Shown here: in pieces, positions 48,740-50,109 of the stretch | Layout of the letters: every line of letters begins with the position of its first letter | Position numbering within the stretch: the first letter of the stretch is position 1 | DNA from: an uncultured Clostridia bacterium | GTDB taxonomy: Bacteria; Bacillota_I; Bacilli_A; RF39; UBA660 | Direction: 5' to 3' | DNA length: 50,109 nt | Assembly: GCA_945871105.1 (NCBI GenBank) | Contig: CAMBUO010000009.1 | Coordinates: 1 to 50,109, forward strand | The notes under the pieces: generated by a model | Told to the model about the DNA's origin: nothing | Databases searched by the model: none | The model's input: only the letters and a program-made list of their open reading frames with translations | Translations under genes and position numbers: made by a program

Positions 48740-50109
48740 ATGAATGATAATTTTGAGAAAAAGCAACAAGAAGAAAAAGAAAAGCAAGAAGCTGGGAAAA
48801 ATACGGCTCATGTTGCAGCTAAAGGGGCAGCAACTTATTTCGGAGGTGCAGTAGGTGGAAGAGCATATGATGCTCTATCTCGTACAAAAGCTGGACAAAG
48901 ATTAGAAAATACAGCTGGCAAGGCTATTTCTAAAACACCTGGATTAGGGCAAATTAATAAAAAATTGAATGATACTGGTGCAGTCGATGCTGCTGATAAA
49001 GCTGTAGACGTTGTTAATGGTAAGAAACCTAAAAAAGGCTTAAGTCCTAAAAAAAATAGTAGTAATAAAAAAACTAATAAAGAATCTGCTAATACGCCTA
49101 ATGCTTTACAAAATCGTCAACAAGCATCATTTATGCAAGGATTGCAAAGACATAAAAAGAAAAAAGAAAATAATACAGACGATTCAAGTAGTGGTGATAA
49201 TCAACAGGAATCTGAAGAAAATGAAGATCAATCAGAACAAATAAATGAAAATAAGTCTTATAATAGTATTTTTCATTTATCTTTGAAACAAAAAATTATA
49301 ATAATTTCTATTTTGGTTGCAGTTTGTTTAGTTTGTATTTTGTTATTTATTTTGATTGGCGCTATTTTTAGTTTATTTGTACCAATGACAGTTCCAATTT
49401 CTAGTTTAAATTCTAATAAAATTGATAATAGTGTTACTTATTATGATGAAACACAACCAGAAAAATTACAGGAAGAGATTAATTTTAATAATGCACTTGT
49501 TGGTAGTAAAGATGGAACTATTCCAGGAATTATTGATGAATACCATGAAAAATATGGGGTAAATTTGGATAAGTATACCATAGAAGGGGTATTGCTATAT
49601 GTGTATGCTATTCCAAGATCTTTAACCAATACAGATTTTAATAATGAAGAATTAATTAATCAATTATCTGAAAATAATTCTCAAATCCCGTTTGATTTTG
49701 CTAAAGCTTTACAATATTTAGATACAGTTGCATCCATGATGCTTGAAGGTGATGAAAATTATTACTATACTAATGTTGAAAAAAATGGTCCCTTTTATAA
49801 CAAACTAATAGACAGTGATTTTTTAACAGAATATTATGCAGATGTTTTAAGCCAATATGAAACAAGACAGCAATTGGTTGATGAAATTTATATTTACATT
49901 GATTTGCTTCGTTATTCAGTGGAAGGCAATAATAATTCATCAGCTGTCATAAGCGATACTACAGTTATCTATTTGCAAACTTGTGATATTATTCCATATA
50001 GATTTAAATTTATTAATGATATAAAAGTATATGATAATCCTTTAGTAAATGAAGGTTCCGAATATACTCTTTATTTATCTTTTACGGACTATCTTAAAGG
50101 GCTTATGTT
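48740..50109 (+). CDS. T4SS-associated protein with one TM, 3' truncated at window edge
   Basis: open frame from ATG 48740: MNDNFEKKQQEEKEKQEAGKNTAHVAAKGAATYFGGAVGGRAYDAL... TM IIIISILVAVCLVCILLFILIGAIFSLF ...; no stop before edge. Confidence 0.7.
   Translation, partial: MNDNFEKKQQEEKEKQEAGKNTAHVAAKGAATYFGGAVGGRAYDALSRTKAGQRLENTAGKAISKTPGLGQINKKLNDTGAVDAADKAVDVVNGKKPKKGLSPKKNSSNKKTNKESANTPNALQNRQQASFMQGLQRHKKKKENNTDDSSSGDNQQESEENEDQSEQINENKSYNSIFHLSLKQKIIIISILVAVCLVCILLFILIGAIFSLFVPMTVPISSLNSNKIDNSVTYYDETQPEKLQEEINFNNALVGSKDGTIPGIIDEYHEKYGVNLDKYTIEGVLLYVYAIPRSLTNTDFNNEELINQLSENNSQIPFDFAKALQYLDTVASMMLEGDENYYYTNVEKNGPFYNKLIDSDFLTEYYADVLSQYETRQQLVDEIYIYIDLLRYSVEGNNNSSAVISDTTVIYLQTCDIIPYRFKFINDIKVYDNPLVNEGSEYTLYLSFTDYLKGLM

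Noticed and set aside
1-50109. DGR reverse transcriptase or CRISPR array within the window
   Set aside because: No RT motif (e.g. YxDD context) in any listed ORF, and no regularly spaced identical repeats with unique spacers; the only periodic repeats are the 23-bp operator-like set and the 117-bp coding repeats

Overview
AT-rich (roughly 25-30% GC) bacterial chromosome window. It uses the standard genetic code: TGA acts as a stop and tRNA-Trp has a CCA anticodon. The gene content fits an uncultured, small-genome Bacilli/Mollicutes-like Firmicute, though that assignment is inference. Housekeeping genes include obg, trmB, dinB-type polymerase, ffh, sufCDS-sufU with a displaced sufB, miaB, ssb, ackA, a DHH phosphoesterase, ysxC/engB, sepF, a SigK-like sigma factor and hsp20, plus four tRNA genes (Arg-CCT, Gly-TCC, Trp-CCA, Ser-GCT). 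Accessory content includes Rpn-type nuclease/transposase remnants, a complete ISAs1-like IS with TIRs and a 9-bp TSD, a decayed IS66-like transposase beside tRNA-Gly, a WXG100/type VII-like cluster ending in an NlpC/P60-type protein, and a conjugation-like T4SS block (VirB6-like, PrgI, VirB4) running off the right edge. The most unusual locus is 2.3-4.65 kb. A signal-anchored surface protein ends in a C-type-lectin-like 'RPVLSLNS...GSGTGSYEDPYQL' tail whose DNA jumps to about 50% GC and is followed by hairpins, which resembles a diversity-generating retroelement (DGR) variable region or a gene-conversion target. Upstream of it lie an 11-G homopolymer inside a 21-codon leader ORF and a terminator-like hairpin. 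Adding one G would make the leader ORF stop inside the 5' arm of that hairpin, suggesting a phase-variable attenuation switch. A second candidate novelty is a ~460-nt structured noncoding region with its own promoter and terminator upstream of sigK.
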